A DNA stretch of 64,000 nt from Uranotaenia lowii. Taxonomy: Eukaryota; Arthropoda; Insecta; Diptera; Culicidae. The position numbers and the translations under genes are program-made. This document shows positions 44,203-54,999 of the stretch, piece by piece. Location: the NCBI RefSeq assembly GCF_029784155.1, contig NC_073693.1, positions 284,800,875 to 284,864,874 of the forward strand, given 5' to 3'. The notes under the pieces were generated by a model. It was not told where the DNA came from. It saw only the letters and a program-made list of their open reading frames with translations, and did no database searches. Positions within the stretch are counted from its first letter, which is position 1. Every line of letters starts with the position of its first letter.

Positions 44203-44901
44203 TCAATCATCGCCTTCGCTGTTCCGCTGAGACAGCCTGATAAGTACGGCGATCATCGCCAGAACTAGAAAACTTATCAGCACCCCTACGATGACTATCG
44301 GCGAAACAATCGGCTCGTCAATCCGCTCCTGCAGCTGAACATCGGCCATCTGCGACAGATGTAGTTCGAATTCCGATACCTTCAAAGGGTTCGCGAAACA
44401 TTTCTCCCGTTGACTTGCCATGAGCTCGAGCAAATCCTTGCAAGCGCAGATCCTCGCTTTTCTGACGTTCCGTTTCAGCTCGATACGATAGGCAAAACCG
44501 GGTTCTCTGGATTGGGTTTCTTCCTCCGCCGACGAATACTGACAATTGTGGTGCTTGGATCCATCGGAACAGATGATCAAGTGAAGTTGCCGTTTGGAGA
44601 CCAGTGTATGAAACTGTGTTCTCCCATCGTAGTACCTATCGAAGGTGATGTTTAGGAGTCCATCGGGCGAAAAGCAATAGATGGTGAGCAGCGATTCGTC
44701 GAACTCGGAATGCGTTGGACGGCACAACAGCGACATATCGATACAATCCAGCCGTTGGGTCATGTGAAAGTTGTAGGTCCTCATGCCCCAACAACGGAGC
44801 GCACTCAAGTTTGCGCTAATAATGCTGGGACAGAGAATCTGAAATGCCGAAGCTTCACAGAGGCAGATTGTTACCGCAACCAAAATATGGTGGACCGACA
44901 T
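44203..44901 (-). CDS. Type I membrane glycoprotein-like gene, intact (232 aa), possible family member
   Basis: It has one exon, ATG at 44899-44901 and stop at 44203. The signal peptide is about residues 1-19 (MSVHHILVAVTICLCEASA). The ectodomain holds about a dozen cysteines (LCPSI, LRCWG, LDCIDMSLLC, IYCFSPDG, LIICSDGSKHHNC, RICACKDLL, REKCF) and N-glycosylation sequons (NLS, NIT). One transmembrane helix (about 203-225, IVIVGVLISFLVLAMIAVLI) precedes a short tail (RLSQRNSEGDD). Length, strand, single exon and topology match member B at 16973-17615, and a KRQLHLIIC stretch resembles KRAHVAIF there. Sequence identity is low, so kinship is inference. Function unknown; plausibly a secreted-surface or reproductive-tract protein, but this is not shown. 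Confidence 0.82.
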   Translation of the reverse strand: MSVHHILVAVTICLCEASAFQILCPSIISANLSALRCWGMRTYNFHMTQRLDCIDMSLLCRPTHSEFDESLLTIYCFSPDGLLNITFDRYYDGRTQFHTLVSKRQLHLIICSDGSKHHNCQYSSAEEETQSREPGFAYRIELKRNVRKARICACKDLLELMASQREKCFANPLKVSEFELHLSQMADVQLQERIDEPIVSPIVIVGVLISFLVLAMIAVLIRLSQRNSEGDD

Positions 44902-44990
44902 GATGAATGGCTTTCCGAGAACTGAACGATTTCAGAAGTTTATCCTAGCCGGTTACTGGTTTTTATTTGGAAAAGTTGCGTAATGGAAAA
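44902..44990 (-). promoter_or_regulatory. Probable promoter region of the 44.9-kb gene
   Basis: On the minus strand, TTCAGTT (about 44923-44929) fits an initiator and lies about 22 nt before the ATG region. AAATAAAAACC lies about 41 nt upstream of it, a little far for a TATA box. Moderate support only. Confidence 0.3.
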
Positions 44991-45295
44991 AAACTTTTCG
45001 ATACACTTTCGGAGAAAGGTCACAACTTTCGAAGGTGTGGAAACCCGTGACACCCATAATGTTCCATAAGTTTAGAAATGACTAGATTTAGCCTTCATCA
45101 AGGTTAGAACTTAGAGCTACATGTTTTGGAACAAAACTGATCAAATTCTTTTAACAAAAATAGACTGGTCACCGGATATTACCGAGAGGGTTATACCAAA
45201 AAGGTCTTAACAGAATGAACATTTTCTAATATGTTACCTACTTCATCTGTGAGAAATGATTAATTTTTCTTTTATTTCCTTTTTCTTTCAGGTGA

Positions 45296-45620
45296 CCCAA
45301 TATTAAAGTGTTAGTGTTCAGTATCGAAATGCGATTTCCATTCATCGTGTGAAAAAAAATTGAAAGTAATTTGTTATCTGAAGCAAAGCAACAAGTGTTT
45401 TTCCGTTGTAAAGTGTTAAAGGAATCGATTGTGAATTACCTAAAATTTCAAAAATTAGGATACAACTACACTGAGTGTTCAGTGTGCGGAAGTTCCAGAC
45501 AGTGCCGAATCGAATACAAAACTGGGTGGAAATAACCACCACTTACTTCTTCTTCCACTGGAACCGGGCCGACATCGATAGCTAACACTCTGGATTACGG
45601 ATACGGAGACGATTTTAAAG
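45296..45620 (+). other. Candidate non-coding first exon(s)
   Basis: After a T-rich tract ending ctttcag (45295), the sequence loses its repeats and contains TGTTCAGT initiator-like motifs (about 45317 and 45478) and no long frame. It ends at AAAG|GTTGGT (45621), a plausible donor. The texture resembles 5' UTR exons of mosquito genes. No product can be assigned. Confidence 0.3.
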
Positions 45621-46640
45621 GTTGGTAGCTTTTGGCGGTGTTTTAGTTATTCTTATCGAACGGCGGGCCGGTTTCTCGCTCTCTATATCGCGAACGTCTT
45701 GTTTTGTTTGTGTTTTCTCAGTTTTTCGGGAAGACGGTACAGTTTTCGGGGCTTTCGATGATGCAACAAGCGGGAAAACTTTTGGGGTGTTTTAATGTTA
45801 TCATTACTTATCGTTTTAAAAATTTCCAAGACTGAAAAATAGTTTGTTATCACCGGAAATTTTTAAAATCTTTATAGTTCTTTATCTTAATGTCTTTAAA
45901 CATAAAATTTAAAAGAAAAGAATCAACATATTCTAATTGGATGTTTTTGGCTAGGTTTTACTTTCAGAATTTCTACACAAATTGAGTCATTACTATTTTG
46001 ACTTATTGACTTAGTAAAAAAATCGTTTAAGGGTAGAGTTTAAAGTAAAAACAGGTGTTCATAGTTAGCTTTTTTCTAGGTATTAAAAAGTTGATTTTCA
46101 TTTATTTGAAGACAAAAAGGATTTTTTTCCTACCATCTAGCGATCCGGGAAAATCGAAAAAAAATTAAAATTGAAAATAGAACCGGGAAAACCAGAAAAA
46201 CGAAACTTTTTCTCAGATTTTCTATAATTCATTGACGTTTATTCCAGGGTGGAAAATCATTCGAGAAAAATTCTAAATTTTGATTTAAAAAATTTGGGGA
46301 AAATCGGAAAATTCCTAAAAAAACGGAATTTTTTACCATTAACATTTCAGTGCACAGTAATCTAGAACGAGTTTTTTTTTGTTTAAAATGAACACAAACA
46401 CATGGAGGATCGCAATGAAACCTGATGCTTCCTTCAAGAGATTCCTTTTACTTAATTCTAATTGTTCATCTTTCGAGATTGTGATGGCTAGCATCTTATG
46501 AACTTATATATTTTCATAGTATTCCGTCTCACGACATAACTTGATAACCGTAATTCCTACAATTCACTCCTTCAAATTCAAATTCCAAAAAAAAACTACC
46601 AACCCACAAAAAGTATATGCCATTATAGGAACTTGACCCC

Positions 46641-46778
46641 ATGATCGTACGCTCAGAAAACATGAAGGCTATCCTCTACGCCATGGGCTGCGGATATGGC
46701 AATGTGGATAGAACTAAATTCTGCTATGCCAATGATGATTGTGAGATCTGGTCTGATTTTAACACCCAAGAATACTAA
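46641..46778 (+). CDS. Short protein-like ORF or terminal exon, unidentified
   Basis: A frame of 45 codons starts at ATG 46641: MIVRSENMKAILYAMGCGYG, NVDRTKFCYANDDCEIWSDF, ending NTQEY-stop. A possible acceptor (ttatag|GAACTTGACCCC) directly precedes it in the same frame. The cysteine spacing and lack of low complexity look like a real exon, but nothing around it is identifiable. It could be the last exon of a gene starting near 45.3 kb or an old repeat fragment. Confidence 0.35.
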   Translation: MIVRSENMKAILYAMGCGYGNVDRTKFCYANDDCEIWSDFNTQEY

Positions 46779-47922
46779 GTTATTCTATATTGAATCTTGA
46801 ATTCTCTCCACTATGTCATAGCCACTGGCATTTGAAATGTATTTCTAAGGAAAATAACCGTTTTGGAAATTTATTTGAACAATAATTTTCACCAAAATAG
46901 TAACAAATGGGGCTAAACGCTTATTAAAATTTAATTGAATTGAGCTATTGATTATACGATGAGAATGCGACTTTTCCGAGAGAAATGAGAGGGTTCTCCG
47001 TTGAAGGGCCAATGTCTTATTTTGTATTGAAAGTTATCAAGCTTTGGATTTTTTTCTCGAAAAAAACGCAGATTTGATCATTTCAGAAATAATAGGTTGA
47101 CATTTTACACAACGCTGTCTTTGTTTATTTTTTTTTTTGTTTGCCCCAATGTGAGATATGGTAATTTGAAAAATCCATCTTTTTGGTAGAAGAAGCCTTA
47201 TAAAGAATAGAATATCTTTGCTTATAACTAAGAGCAAGTTCACTGGTGTTGGGAAAAAGTGGTAGGAATTTTGTCACTTTCCGCACATTTTGAAAATTTT
47301 GCCATGCAAAACATTTTCAAGATCTGTGGCCTTCAAAATATTGCGATGTTTAATTTGTGATGTACATTCATATGTTTGAACATATCATGAAACCAAACAG
47401 TTTTTTAATCAACGAACATATTTAAAATGGGGGAACAATTTTTAATTGCTCGTCCAAAACATCGAATTGGACAAGCTTGAACAAATTTAATTAAGATGAA
47501 ATTCTTATTGAACTTTAGAAGTTATATGAATTCAGTGATTCTACCTAACACCAAATTTTACAAAGGTCTTATGATCAAAGGTTATTTTCAAAATCATTTC
47601 AAATGATTTTTTGTCATTACTTTACTCGTTTTTACTCGTGGCTTACATGTTGTTTGATTAATGGAAATATGTACAAAAATGGAACAAGGTACAAATTTTT
47701 ATTTCATTCTGGTATACATTCTGCGCTTTTACTATGTAATATCCGCATTCTTTATAGCATAACAAATGTTGTAAATTGCAGATCATATGTGATTGAGTCA
47801 CAAAATCACCTTTGAAATTTTGGAATTATTTTAAGAATCTATCATAAAAAATCACAATTTAAAAAGCAAATTTCGCCTGAAAGTATTTTTCAAATTTAGA
47901 AAAATAACGCATTCTTCGGAAA
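46779..47922. other. AT-rich intergenic or intronic DNA
   Basis: No gene, repeat boundary or RNA is supported here. Confidence 0.3.
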
Positions 47923-47924
47923 TA

Positions 47925-49061
47925 CACTGAGGTTTTTTTTTACGCGGTATTTGGTCCCGCGTAAAAAAAAACCCGCGTAAAAAAAAACCGCGTTAATTCG
48001 AAAATCCGCGTAAAAAAAAACCGCGTTGATTCGAAAATCCGCGTAAAAAAAACCGCGTTAATTCGAAAATCCGCGTAAAAAAAACCTCGTTAATTCGAAA
48101 ATCCACGTAAAAAAATCCATTTTAATTAAAAAGTTCAAACAAAACAGCACGTAACTAAAAAAACGCGTAAGAACCATGATTATTTAAAAATTTGCGTTTT
48201 TAAGTTAAAAAACAAAATCAATTAGATTAATAGAATAGTAGGGTCTCAGGTCTCATGTTCCATGTCTCAGGTCTTAGGTTTCATGTCTCAGGTCTCAGGT
48301 CTCATGTCTCATGTCTCATGTCTCAGGTCTCATGTCTCAGGTCACATGTCTCATGTCTCAGGTTTCAGGTCTCAGGTCTCATGTCTCAGGTCTCATGTCT
48401 CATGTCTCATGTCTCATGTCTCAGGTCTCAGGTCTCAGGTCTCATGTCTCATGTCTCATGTTTCATGACTCATGTCTCATGTCTCAGGTCTCATGTCTCA
48501 TGTCTCATGTCTCATGTCTCAGGTCTCAGGTCTCATGTCTCAGGTCACATGTCTCATGTCTTATGTCTCAGGTCTCAGGTCTCATGTCTCATGTCTCATG
48601 GCTCATGTCTCATGTCTCAGGTCTCATGTCTCATGTCTCAGGTCACATGTCTCATGTCTCAGGTTTCAGGTCTCAGGTCTCATGTCTCATGTCTCAGGTC
48701 TCATGTCTCATGTCTCATGTCTCAGGTCTAAGGTCTCATGTCTCATGGCTCATGGCTCATGTCTCATGTCTCAGGTCTCATGTCTCATGTCTCAGGTTTC
48801 AGGTCTCAGGTCTCATGTATCACGTTCTTAGTCTCAGAGCTAAGATTTTCCCAACTACAAAAAGATTCTAAGTGTTTTCCTTTGAAAAAGTCTTAGAATA
48901 TTTTCTCTGAAAAACCGCGTTAATTCGAAAATCCGCGTAAAAAAAACCGCGTTAATTCGAAAATCCGCGTAAAAAAAAACCGCGTTAATTCGAAAATCCG
49001 CGTAAAAAAAGCCGCGTAAAAAAAACCGTGTAAAAAAACCGCGTAAAAAAAAACCTCAGTG
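47925..49061. mobile_element. TA-flanked TIR element made of tandem arrays (ACGCGG and GTCTCAK)
   Basis: The ends are TA-CACTGAGGTTTTTTTTTACG and CGTAAAAAAAAACCTCAGTG-TA, exact inverses. Inside each end are tandem 32-bp units of CGCGTTAATTCGAAAATC plus cgcgtAAAAAAA. The centre (48242-48838) is about 85 copies of the heptamer GTCTCAT/GTCTCAG. No real gene is present; the long frames across the heptamers are an artefact of the repeat. Confidence 0.85.
48242..48838. repeat. GTCTCAK heptamer array
   Basis: About 600 bp of GTCTCAT and GTCTCAG in irregular alternation with rare single-base variants (gtcacat, gtttcag). The T/G choice at position 7 is not strictly periodic. Related decayed arrays lie at 28340-28520, 30336-30550, 54225-54350 and 54600-54990. 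Confidence 0.95.
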
Positions 49062-49267
49062 TAATTTAAAAGTTATCCAACATCAAACCTAATTCAGTAT
49101 TCAAGATGAGAATCGAAATAAAATTTCAAAATGCTTAGTAATAAAAATTAAAATACCAATCAGTAGCAATTAACATCAAACTTGATTTCTGATTCCGAAG
49201 CTTAGCATCAGAAATAAAATTTAAGTTGCAATCATGAATCCAAACTCGAATTATGGCCTTATGGATA

Positions 49268-49764
49268 AGCTTGCCAGATTGCCCGGTTTTATCCGGGTTT
49301 GCCCGGATATTTGATGCAAAATTTCGAGAAAGTCCGGTCCGGCCCGGTTGCCCGGATATCGTGAAAAAAGTCCGGATATTGCCCGGATTTTTTCACAATT
49401 TTCACAAAAAAACCAAAAAAAAAAATCAAAGTTTTTGAGTAAGTTTCAGCTAAATCGATTAACGGTATGGACATTTTCAACGGTTGTTTCAAATAATTTC
49501 GCTGATTTACTTTTATAAACCTTTAAATATTTAAGTGTTCCAAAAAGTTTTTGGAAGTCTGCAATTAATAAAATATTAATTTAATTTTTTTTTTGCATTT
49601 TTCCTTTGCTGTTATATATAATAACACCTAAATTTTGCCCGGTTATTGCCCGGTTTTTGGATTTGAGAAATTGAAATCCATGCCCGGATTTTGCCAGGTT
49701 TTTTTAAAAAAATTCCCGGAATTGCTAGGCCCGGATGGGAGTGGAAAAAATTCTGGCAACCTCA
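49268..49764. mobile_element. 497-bp MITE rich in GCCCGG, with 10-bp flanking direct repeat
   Basis: The ends AGCTTGCCAGA and TCTGGCAACCT are inverted. CTTATGGATA flanks both sides (49258-49267 and 49765-49774). The interior repeats TTGCCCGGATATT-type words. A partial relative lies at about 63490-63850. The TIR motif resembles hAT-derived elements; the exact TSD length (8-10) is uncertain. Confidence 0.75.
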
Positions 49765-49774
49765 CTTATGGATA

Positions 49775-50899
49775 GGTTAATCCAAAATTCATCGTAATCA
49801 TGATTATATTTAAAATTTCCGAAGCCGGAGCTCAATAGTTAAATTCAGTACGAGAATAGAAAAAGAAAGCTTATTTTCAATTAGAACCTCAGCTTGACAT
49901 TTTGAAAGTGACAACTTATCAAAATCAAATTTCATTAAATGCAAACCATAAAAATAAAGAAGTCCCCTTATAAAAAGCAAAATGGGTGAGAAAACATAAA
50001 CGAAGGTAACAAACTTTACAGGATGAAGTTAGGTTAGGATTTCTGGAATTATTTTCTTACCCCTGTGCCTTTCAACCTGCATTTTTTAAATTTCTGTAGG
50101 AATCCTAATGAACAGCACCTTGAAAATTTGAATCCTCTTCCACTTTTTCGTTAAACTTTTATAAAAATATCTACTTTTTTTGGTAAAAAAAACTTCATAA
50201 ACATATTTATTTGTGTATTTCATACCCGGGAAAATAATAAAATCTCAACCGAGAAAACCGGGAAAAATGTGAATTTAAAAATGGAATCTTGCTGGTCACC
50301 ATGTATCAGATCTAGTTTTTTATATCCAAAGTAAATTATAGGTTTATATCCAAATTTTTTTTTAAAAATTGTACAGATTTTGGAAAAACTTCAGAATATG
50401 TTTTATATAAAGATTTTAAATTAGTATAATCTTCCTCGAAAACTATAAGCAATTTTAAACTCTTAGAAAAACGTTACAGAATTTTTTTTTCTTGCTTTTG
50501 TCGTCATTCGGTAAAATACGTGACATTTAGGAAACTTAAAGCAATTTACATATAAAAAATCTTGGTATTTTTTTTTTAAACCTATATAAAATTTTACATA
50601 TTCAACCAAAGTATAGTTAAATTTATTTGATTAAATAATAAATACTCAAAACCATCCTTGACTGTTTGCTTTTTTGAACAATCTTGTTAGTTCATCTGTC
50701 ATCGATGATAGAATTTCCTCAAAACTGATTAATTTTAGAACTTTCAAACGAACAATACTTTAGAGATTACTCATGGAATTCCCATAAGTGATTTTTCATT
50801 TATGTGTGAGATAAGCATTTGTTTTTTTTAAATTATGTAATTAATATATTGTTATATATGTGATATATTTTTTTTAAATTTCAAAATAACTAGTTTAAA
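49775..50899. other. AT-rich sequence without recognisable gene
   Basis: Nothing is supported here beyond homopolymer-rich AT DNA. Confidence 0.3.
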
Positions 50900-50908
50900 C
50901 ATGTTCAG

Positions 50909-51109
50909 TTGTTTTTATTTGTTTCGATTATAGTCGCATTACCATCTTCGTGGCATTCGCGAATTTATATCAACGTTGCAGTTGGCGTACCGTTTTTGAA
51001 AAATCTATCCGGTGCAACCGTGTTCGATTCGATGTTCACTCTTGGGCTCGATCTCGCGAACATCGGCCCAGTAAGCAACTGACTTACCAACTGAGCCATA
51101 TCACAAGCC
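50909..51109 (-). mobile_element. tRNA-derived SINE, 201 bp, with 9-bp TSD
   Basis: On the minus strand the head reads GGGCTTGTGATATGGCTCAG. It contains a Pol III A box (TGGCTCAGTTGG, plus-strand 51087-51098) and a weaker B box (GAGATCGAGCCC). A tRNA-unrelated body and an A-rich tail (cgaaacaaataaaaac) follow. CATGTTCAG directly repeats at 50900-50908 and 51110-51118, adjoining tail and head. It is not a tRNA gene: the anticodon and acceptor pairing are absent and the body continues past the B box. Confidence 0.82.
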
Positions 51110-51344
51110 CATGTTCAGATGCGTTATTCAAATTAAAATGGTTATATTTTTCTGCATTAAGAATTGCTGCAAACATTAAAAAAAACATGCATGAATTTTT
51201 AGAATTAGTTATCGGAATATATTGCATTGGTATTAAGAAAAAGCAGTTAAAAAATTGTTTGTAAAGTTCGAAATCCGGGTAGGAATTTCAAAAAAGTTTT
51301 ATTTTTCTGGAATTTCCATGGAATGCTAAAACGTTTTGTATGTG

Positions 51345-51591
51345 AGCCCCTTGGAGCCAGAGGGGTATAAGTGCATAAAAGCTACTTTCGAGAAAACACG
51401 CTTTTGAGTTTCCGTTTTGCGGCATATTTCATACATTTTTCGACTAACTGTAAATTGTAACTACAAATCTAACGTAAATTCTAAAGATCTGAAAAATTCA
51501 CCCAACATAGTTGGAAATATGAAGAAGCATTTGGCATCATTAACTTAAAATTGATCATTTTTGCACTTATAGCTCCTTGGCTTTGAGGGCT
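51345..51591. mobile_element. 247-bp MITE with AGCCCCTTGGAGCCAG-like ends
   Basis: The left end AGCCCCTTGGAGCCAGAGGG, then gtatAAGTGCA, is mirrored at the right by TGCACTTATAGCTCCTTGGC and ttTGAGGGCT. The inversion is imperfect but extends over about 30 bp. No TSD was resolved and there is no ORF. Confidence 0.6.
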
Positions 51592-54220
51592 TCATCTGCT
51601 TTAATGTAATGTTATATCAGGAACACATAAGGTTCTAAAATTCAAATATCTAAATATACAAAACTCAAAATTATCTGTTTTTCTGATTGGTGCTTTATTG
51701 TTCTAGATGTTTTTATGAGACTATGAGTTTTTTAACCCTTCATTTCATGTTTTTTTTCCAAATTATTTTTACACAGTTGAGAAATATGTGTGTATCATAA
51801 ACAATTTAAAAAAATGGGATATTGCACCTTTTTTCAGACAATTTATATGCAAGTTTATTACTTGATGAAAAGAAAGGTTGTTTCTAGGTCTAGTTTATTG
51901 ATCTAGTTTTTCTCAGGGCTAAATATAGAGTTCGCATGATAAAAACCTCATCGAAGTTCCAGATTGGAGTTTATACAATCAAGCAAATTTTGAATTGTGA
52001 AAAAATGTGAATAATTAAGAAATGAATGGAAAAAGATTTCAGATAGAAATGTAAATAGAATTCAAAACGAACAATCTAATTCCCAACCTCGCCTCTAGAC
52101 GAGGTTTTATAAAATTACATAGAACCGAATCCATTATTTTTCAATTTTTTGACGTAAATTCTTGGAAATGATGTTATCCTAACAATCCGTAATGATGACT
52201 GGTCGTTGACAAACAGGTGTCAATACACCAGAAAAAGGCTTTAACACCAGTAAACACTTGGAAATAGAATATATTTTTTTCAAAAACAACGTTTTTTGGA
52301 AGCCTCAGAAATCGTAGATAGATTTTATTTTGTTCTAAAAATATATGCTACGGTTGTTACAAACATTTTAAAATGACTTTTAGAAAAGAAAATTAAAAGG
52401 AAGTTATTTAAATACTCACCACCGCACTTAGACGGGGTGTGTATTTTATCGAATAAATCAAGTTTTCTTTATCCATAAAGTTCTTCTAAAGCTAATTGAG
52501 ATCAATCCACAGTTTGTCAAACTCAGATTTCCAACAAATTAAAGTATATAAAATTAGACAAGAACTAGTTGTTTTCCTTTAAAAAAAAATGCTATTTTTA
52601 AGTAATAATGTGCATATTTTTTTTTTTTATTTATCAACCCATGCTTATAATTACAGAAAATTGAGATCCCTACAAAAGTTAATAATTTTGTAATTATTTT
52701 TAAATTTTCAGATACGTTTTAGTTGTATTTAATAGGAATCTTAGAATTCTTTTATATAACCTTAATTTTTCTGTCTTCATTTAGTTTTTAAACCATTTTA
52801 CTTGTACTTGTTACTTTAGCCACTTCTAACCCAAATCTGCCAAATTCTAAGCAAAGGAAACGATGCACCTTACCACATGTCTTTCCCTTCAGTAAAACCG
52901 GCTAGGAAGCATCCCGCTACAGTTATTTATTATAAAGAGCCATCAAATTAAATGCTGATTCCATTGGCTGCCTGGTTGGGATAATCTGCTGCTAAGCGTT
53001 AGTTACTGGAACTAGACAAGTAGCTAGCACTTTTTTTTTAACCGGGTGCAACATTTTTTTATGTTTTCAAATCTTTCTCCCGCTCGCTTCTGAGGTTTAA
53101 TCTCTCTTGAAGGTGCCCGAACACACATGAATGAGCCTTCATCTGCGTCCCGGTTCAGGTTCCAGTTTGGATTTTTCTTTAACTATTTTTTTTCGGTTCG
53201 ATCGTCTCCTGCATCTATCTTTCAACAGTATCTAGCGGAGGTTTGCCATCATTAACCATTCCAAAAACCGACTCTTGAACGGGATGCTGATGATAGTTGT
53301 TATTTGGTCTAGTAGATTTCTGCTTGAAGGAAAGGCGTCTTCCAGATTCCAGTCGGATGTTGCAGCAGGTTGATTTTGAATCGTAAGGCAAGGGGCAGAT
53401 ACAACATCAACATGGGATGGGAGAAGTTTTCCTCCACCTTAGAGCAAATATCGATTTGAATTCGATAGTTTCAACTTTCTTTAACGATTGCGGCCCTGTT
53501 GTATCTTTCCCTTACTACTAGTTTAGTGTCAACCTGCTCGACTGGCTTCGATATGCAAATCTCGTAATTTACGGTCTAAAGACGTCAATAGATTTTATTG
53601 CAATCCCATAAATGACGGCCATTCGGTTCAATAGGCCCTATTTCAGGCATTCAGCAACAGATCAACTTTCAACTAGCTGCAAAACTTACAGGTTCAATCG
53701 AGTTTTTTCCCTCTATCTTTTTCCGATGGTTGTTGCAGCAATGTTCAGGAATTTCGTTCTTAATTTGGGAATCCGCTCTCGTTTGCTCTTCAATTTGTCT
53801 TCTTCAGGAAATGAGAATACCGTCAAAATCGTTTATACATGATAGGTAACTTTTAGAAACAAACTTCGAAAACGAACTGTTTTTACACAGGATTTGTGTC
53901 AAAGTAGATTACATTACGCCTAATAAAATCTTTCAGCCGAAGTGGCAAAACTTAATCGTTCACAAACGATACACAATAGTTGTTTCAGAGATTTTAGAAA
54001 AAAAAAGCGACACATCAAATAGCAAGTTAGATTTCTAGCGACTCCAGCTTTATATTGCTCTAATTGTAAAAAGGGGGTTAAAGACTGTATGGATGAATAA
54101 CGAATATAATTTTCAGTAAATTTCACTACACTCTGAAATATTCTCTTTGAAATTGTCCGGAACTTTCCTGTATCTAACTAGCAGTTCAAACAAATTTTGC
54201 GAATTTCACTGTGTTTTTGG
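51592..54220. other. Long stretch with no supported gene
   Basis: It is AT-rich up to 52.8 kb; 52.85-53.85 kb is less AT-rich and free of recognisable repeats, so it may be intronic or regulatory DNA of a flanking gene. I see no exon with convincing splice sites. Confidence 0.3.
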
Positions 54221-54224
54221 CAGA

Positions 54225-54995
54225 TCTGAGACATGAGCCTTTACACCTGAAACTTGAGATCTAAGATCTGAGACCGGAAACCTGAGATCTGCGACATGAG
54301 AGCAGAGATATGAGATTTTAATCCAGAAATTTCAGACCTGAACGTGACCTAAGAGCAAAATGGCCGGAAAACATCTGTGTGTTTTGACAAAAAAAATCTG
54401 TTTTATCGAGGATTTAACCCATAAATTTTGTGATGATTTTCTGTGATGTTATTTATTCCAATTTCATTACAAATGGCTACAAATGATACAAATGATTTAG
54501 AACAAAATTTTCTTAAAACCTCTGTGAAATCATAGACTTTTCAGTGATTTTGACAACCTTTCTTCAGACATGAGGCAAACGATATTACCAAAAGACGTGA
54601 GTAGTAAAATTTGAAAAAAGAAAAGTGAAGTAAGAAGTGCGCAGTGAACATTAAGACGTGAGACGAGAGACGTGGGAAGTGAAAAATTAGGCGTGAGAAG
54701 AGAGAAGTGAGACTTGAAATGTGAGATGTAAGAAGTGTGAACAGAGAAATTAAAAGATAGAAGTTTGAAGTGAGAAGTGAGACTTGAGAAATGAGAACTG
54801 ATAAGTGAGACGTTAGATGCGAGTAGTGAGGTTTGAACCATTTGACGTTAAACATGATAAGAAAGACGTGAGACATGCAACGTGAGACATGCAACGTGAG
54901 AAGCGAGACGTGAGAAGTGGAAATGAGACCTAAGAAGTTTCATGTCTGAGGTGTCAATTTCCCAGTCTCAGGTCTAAAGTCCCATTTTTCATTTT
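54225..54995. repeat. Decayed heptamer-array composite
   Basis: GAGACATGAG/ctGAGATCTGAGAC words at 54225-54350, GTGAGAAGTGAGAC words at 54600-54930, and the opposite orientation (tgtctgaggtgtc ... cagtctcaggtct) at 54940-54985. The layout, with arrays facing each other, is that of 28205-30720. Confidence 0.6.
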
Positions 54996-54999
54996 TGGT

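Noticed and set aside
44410..44925. Plus-strand and alternate minus frames at 44.3-44.9 kb
   Set aside because: Shadows of the 232-aa gene, whose frame has signal peptide, cysteines and transmembrane helix.
48255..48871. Frames of 68-186 codons reading SQVSCLMSHVSG-like repeats
   Set aside because: They are translations of the GTCTCAK heptamer array inside a TIR element, open in several frames at once.
51030..51115. A tRNA gene on the minus strand
   Set aside because: The A box is good but the cloverleaf does not close, and the unit continues into a SINE body with A-rich tail and TSDs.
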